DNA of 35,147 nt from Pseudomonadota bacterium (GTDB lineage Bacteria; Pseudomonadota; Gammaproteobacteria; Acidiferrobacterales; Acidiferrobacteraceae), in contig JAKAXT010000011.1 in assembly GCA_021816425.1 (NCBI GenBank), positions 1-35,147 on the forward strand, given 5' to 3'. Positions 32,520 through 35,147 of this stretch are shown in pieces. The notes below the pieces were generated by a model. The model searched no databases, was not told the DNA's origin, and was given only the letters and a program-made list of their open reading frames with translations. The position numbers were made by a program, and so were the translations under genes. The first letter of the stretch is position 1. Every line of letters starts with the position of its first letter.

Positions 32520-32944
32520 GCACGCGCGTGATGCCTCAGGAGCTCGTGGCGGCATTCGACGATGAGATCCGGCGATTGCACGCGCGCGTGGCGGGCGTCA
32601 TCGGCTGCGTGCTTGCCACGACGGATGGACGGCGCGTGTCGGCGGTGGTCGACAACGAGGCCGATCCGCAGCGGGTCGCGGCCATGGTGGGATCGATCGT
32701 GGCGCTCGGCGAGACCATAGGCCGCGAGGTCATGATCGGGCGCACGCAGTTCGTCGCCGTAAGCGCGGTAGGCGGCATGGTGCTGCTCCAGAGGGTGCCG
32801 GCCAGACGCGACCTCCTCGTCGTGGGCACCCTGGCGCGGCGCAACACGAATCTGGGCATTCTTCTGCATGAAACCGGCATCGCCGCGGAGGCGGCGGGCC
32901 GGATCCTCGACGAATGGTTGGGGCGCGATCAGCCGCCTGCGTGA
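32516..32944 (+). CDS. Roadblock/LC7-domain protein 1
   Basis: A 142-aa single-domain Roadblock/LC7 protein. The core shows VAGVIGCVLATTDGRRVSAV, then AAMVGSIVALGETIGREV and VAVSAVGGMVLLQRVPARRD, with LVVGTLARRNTNLGILLHE as the last strand and helix, as in MglB-like GTPase regulators. It is translationally coupled to the GTPase by an ATGA overlap and is probably its activator or scaffold. Confidence 0.83.
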   Translation: MSTRVMPQELVAAFDDEIRRLHARVAGVIGCVLATTDGRRVSAVVDNEADPQRVAAMVGSIVALGETIGREVMIGRTQFVAVSAVGGMVLLQRVPARRDLLVVGTLARRNTNLGILLHETGIAAEAAGRILDEWLGRDQPPA

Positions 32945-33022
32945 TGGCGGACAGGGCGTAACAGCGAGGGCGCGCGGCATTCGGGCGCCGCTACGGGACT
33001 CAACGAAGGACGGACAGCAATC

Positions 33023-33382
33023 ATGGCAAAGGTGGATTTGAGCAGCATCCAGGACATCGGCGGATTTATCGCGGCGGCGCTGGGCGATGCGAGCAGCGGC
33101 ATGCTGTTGGCGAGGACCGGGAACCCCTCTGTGGATCTGGATTTGGCGATAGCCGGCAACTCGGAGGTGGTGAACACGAAGCGCGCGCTGGTGGCGCGCC
33201 TGAACCTCGACGACAAGATCGAGGATATCCTGATCACGCTCGGCAAGCAGTATCACCTGATCCGACCCCTGGAGCGCAACGACAAGCTCTTCCTCTATCT
33301 GATGCTGGATCGGAGCAAGGCCAATCTCGCCATGGCGCGCCATGAGCTTCGGGCCTACGAGCAGACGCTCGATTTCTCCTAG
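33023..33382 (+). CDS. Roadblock/LC7-like protein 2
   Basis: A 119-aa protein that also looks Roadblock-like but is more divergent: IGGFIAAALGDASSGMLLAR, then an EVVNTKRALVARLN helix, DKIEDILITLGKQYHLIRPL and KLFLYLMLDRSKANLAMARHEL. It lies 78 bp after the first Roadblock gene. Two different Roadblock proteins next to one GTPase could form a heterodimer that recognises the GTPase asymmetrically; this is inference. Confidence 0.72.
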   Translation: MAKVDLSSIQDIGGFIAAALGDASSGMLLARTGNPSVDLDLAIAGNSEVVNTKRALVARLNLDDKIEDILITLGKQYHLIRPLERNDKLFLYLMLDRSKANLAMARHELRAYEQTLDFS

Positions 33383-33743
33383 GCTCGAGGGCGCATGGCG
33401 CTTTACGCAGGAGAGGCCGCGCCATCGCTCCGGGACCGGCAAGGGGCGTAGGGGACGTCTGGAGGGGGTCGGCATGCGCCCCGCCCTGTTTCAGCAGGGG
33501 GCCCGCCTGGAAGCGGCTCATGGGCGGTAACAGAAAAGGCGTCGTCGAAGGCCCGCGCGATGCGGGGGGCCGCCGCGCCCGGGGGCCGGTGGTTATCGGC
33601 CCCCCTCCTCCGGCCGCCATGGCGGCTGTCGCCGATCAAGGTCGGGCCGCTGATCCGGGCTCGGTGACAGGGTGCGCGTGACCGGCCGCCCCGGCCTGGC
33701 CGGAGCGCCGGCCGAGACGCGCCCTCATCCGCTGGCGCGGACC
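33383..33743. other. Convergent intergenic region with strong hairpin
   Basis: About 360 bp between the last Roadblock gene and the PDC-sensor gene. GGGGGCC (33581-33587) and GGCCCCC (33598-33604) form a 7-bp stem with a 10-nt loop; no T-tract on either side. No gene seen. Confidence 0.5.
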
Positions 33744-34769
33744 CTACGTCTCTATCCAGAACGAGTAGTCCATCTTGAGGAACTCTTCGTAGGGGACGTA
33801 GTGCGAGGAGTCCGACGAGAAACTCAAGCTCACCATGCCGTTGAAGATGTTGACGGTGCCGGTGCGCAGATAAAAACGCCCCTCCGCCTCCCGCAGCGTC
33901 CTCATGTTGTCGAGGATCTCCCGGACCCGTCCGGCCGGCACCAGCGCGTTTTCCGGATAACTGCATTTCGGGTAGGCGAGACAAATGTCCGGGTTGGTGA
34001 GCTCGTTTATGGCGAGCAGGCGATACCGGAAAGGGTCGTCGACGACCCATACAACGGCCTGACTGCTCGAGAAGTGCAGCATGACATGATAGATGCCGTG
34101 GTCGAGGATCAATTCCTCCATCACGCGGATCACGGTATCGAGCTGCGCATCCATCTTGCTTTGGAGCCGCGACGCCCCCGACGGCGCATCCGCCCGCGGA
34201 TAGTCGGCATCGACCCGCCGGGGACGGCGCGGGTCCTCGTAGAGCGCCTGCGCCTGCGGCAGATCGCGCACGGCGAAGTCCGCCCCCACGAAACCCAGCG
34301 CGCCGCCATCGGGGGCGCGCACGAACTGCATGGCGGTCAGCGACGGGCGCAGCGCGCGCAGACTGATGTAGGCGGCGCTCAGGACGAAGTCCGTCGCCTG
34401 CATGCCGCCTCCAAGGTCGCCCCATTGCTGGTAGCGCTGCCCACGGCTGTTGGCAAGCGCGTCGCGCTCAAAGATCGCCTCCCGCACATAGGGCCGGTCG
34501 GACCGGTCGCGTCCGAAGTGTTCCTCAAGCAAGCCGTCGCGGCTCATGTTGGCCGTGAGCTGCCGGCCGTTCGCGTCCAGCACATAGAGGAATTTGCAAT
34601 AAGGCACGGAGGGGAAGGCGGCCTGCAAGGCCGCTTCCATGGCCGCACGATCGCCCCACACCTCGGCGCAGCGCTCGCTTAAGGCACGCAAAGGCCTGTA
34701 AAGGACGCTCGTGAGCTTGCTGCGCTGTTGCGCGACCGTGCCGTGCAGGGACTCCGATGGTGATGTCAT
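33744..34769 (-). CDS. Soluble PDC (Cache-like) sensor-domain protein
   Basis: A 341-aa protein containing a PDC/Cache-like sensor fold: FLYVLDANGRQLTANM (about 60-75), then FGRDRSDRPYVREAIF, the AYISLRALRPSLTAMQFV strand pair and GFVGADFAVRDLPQ. No signal peptide or membrane helix is visible, unlike the usual extracytoplasmic Cache receptors, so it appears cytoplasmic. The C-terminal half includes VIRVMEELILDHGIYHVMLH and a VNIFNGMVSLSFSSDSSHYV segment, unassigned. It has no output domain and faces the GTPase/Roadblock operon, so it could feed that module. ATG 34769 has GGGAG 9 bases upstream; the longer frame contains the terminator and is not used. Confidence 0.75.
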   Translation of the reverse strand: MTSPSESLHGTVAQQRSKLTSVLYRPLRALSERCAEVWGDRAAMEAALQAAFPSVPYCKFLYVLDANGRQLTANMSRDGLLEEHFGRDRSDRPYVREAIFERDALANSRGQRYQQWGDLGGGMQATDFVLSAAYISLRALRPSLTAMQFVRAPDGGALGFVGADFAVRDLPQAQALYEDPRRPRRVDADYPRADAPSGASRLQSKMDAQLDTVIRVMEELILDHGIYHVMLHFSSSQAVVWVVDDPFRYRLLAINELTNPDICLAYPKCSYPENALVPAGRVREILDNMRTLREAEGRFYLRTGTVNIFNGMVSLSFSSDSSHYVPYEEFLKMDYSFWIET

Positions 34770-34839
34770 GACATTCTTCTCCCTTGGGCCTAAAGGCGCC
34801 CCCGTCGACAGGGCGCCGTCACGATGATCGAGTGTATCC

Positions 34840-34876
34840 AAAAAAACGGGGGCGCGGGAATAATCTCTCGCGCCCC
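34840..34876 (-). terminator. Rho-independent terminator upstream of the PDC gene
   Basis: On the minus strand GGGGCGCG and CGCGCCCC form a perfect 8-bp stem with a 12-nt loop, then CG and seven T. It ends transcription arriving from the outer-membrane protein gene to the right. Confidence 0.85.
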
Positions 34877-34959
34877 AAGGCAACGGCCGGGTCGGTGATC
34901 CCCGCGTCCCTCCCTGGCGCGCCACGCCCGGACCGTCCGGGGATGCGCAAGCGTCCAAC

Positions 34960-34984
34960 CCGCATCGACACCCCGAAGATGCGG
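34960..34984. repeat. Inverted repeat between the outer-membrane gene and the terminator
   Basis: CCGCATC (34960-34966) and GATGCGG (34978-34984) are perfect inverted 7-mers, 11 nt apart. No T-tract; likely an mRNA 3' structure. Confidence 0.45.
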
Positions 34985-35023
34985 ATGGCCCGGGCAAGCT
35001 TGGGTCGTGGACCCCGCCCGCCC

Positions 35024-35147
35024 CTAGAAGCTCGCGGTCACCGAGGTGTAGAGCCCGTTGGAGTTGGGGACGCCGGCGATGTGGCCCAGCATGGCGTAGG
35101 CGACGGTGAGCGAGACGCTCTTGTTGGGGACGTAGGCCACGAACACG
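35024..35147 (-). CDS. C-terminal end of an outer-membrane beta-barrel protein (DUF3034-like)
   Basis: The last 40 codons of a gene that continues beyond the right edge. The translation VFVAYVPNKSVSLTVAYAML ends GLYTSVTASF with a terminal phenylalanine, as in Bam-assembled barrels. The alternating pattern and NKSVSLTVAY / GLYxSxxASF arrangement resembles DUF3034 proteins. The family call is tentative because little sequence is present. Confidence 0.6.
   Translation of the reverse strand, partial: VFVAYVPNKSVSLTVAYAMLGHIAGVPNSNGLYTSVTASF

Noticed and set aside
33403-33743. Coding sequence between the Roadblock and PDC genes
   Set aside because: The frames there extend from antisense of the PDC gene and are broken by a strong hairpin; no motifs.

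Overview
The window is a high-GC stretch of bacterial chromosome with dense, mostly housekeeping-style gene order and no phage, IS element, CRISPR array, rRNA or tRNA that I can see. A nitrogen-fixation gene group, a FisR-controlled sulfide/persulfide oxidation operon, a rusticyanin-like blue copper protein, a CbbR-type LysR regulator and a DabA-family protein together suggest an acidophilic or sulfur/iron-oxidising, CO2-fixing, diazotrophic gammaproteobacterium (Acidiferrobacter- or Acidithiobacillus-like). That assignment is inference from gene content, not from a marker gene.

Layout. Positions 1-5600 hold the edge of a nif cluster: fixA (cut by the left edge), nifW and nifV on the minus strand, then nifA, an Fe-S LRV protein and a small unknown protein on the plus strand. 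Three GG-N10-GC sigma-54 promoters and three NifA-type TGT-N10-ACA sites can be read here, so this end of the cluster appears to be a self-activating NifA regulon. Positions 5600-6540 are a gene-free GC-rich gap, followed by a PAS-GGDEF-EAL protein and a secreted rusticyanin-like cupredoxin with a strong sigma-70 promoter. Positions 9920-13874 are a sulfur island: dsrE2-tusA-sqr-DUF1641 on the minus strand from a near-consensus sigma-54 promoter, with the divergent activator gene fisR and a perfect 16-bp palindrome between them.

Positions 14003-24296 are mostly metabolic: a DinB-fold protein, purE-purK, a PAP2-like protein, a decayed hipA, then bioD, bioA, ilvD and pyrC in one minus-strand run headed by a DabA-like gene and a DUF6671 gene. 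Positions 24293-29493 contain the most unusual material. A DabA-family protein has lost zinc ligands, and a class II aldolase-fold protein fused to a Dabb domain has lost all three metal-binding histidines. A CbbR-type LysR gene is divergent from the latter. A 25-bp element (20/25 identical) lies upstream of both deviant enzymes in the same orientation, one copy touching the cbbR start codon. This suggests a CbbR-controlled set of carbon-metabolism-derived proteins that no longer do the ancestral chemistry.

Positions 29536-35147 hold a stand-alone SIR2-domain protein, a four-gene Ras-like GTPase/Roadblock module with an unrecognised first gene, a convergent soluble PDC-sensor protein, and the last 40 codons of an outer-membrane beta-barrel protein. 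The GTPase/Roadblock module and the DabA-like/aldolase-Dabb/CbbR set are the best candidates for an undescribed system.
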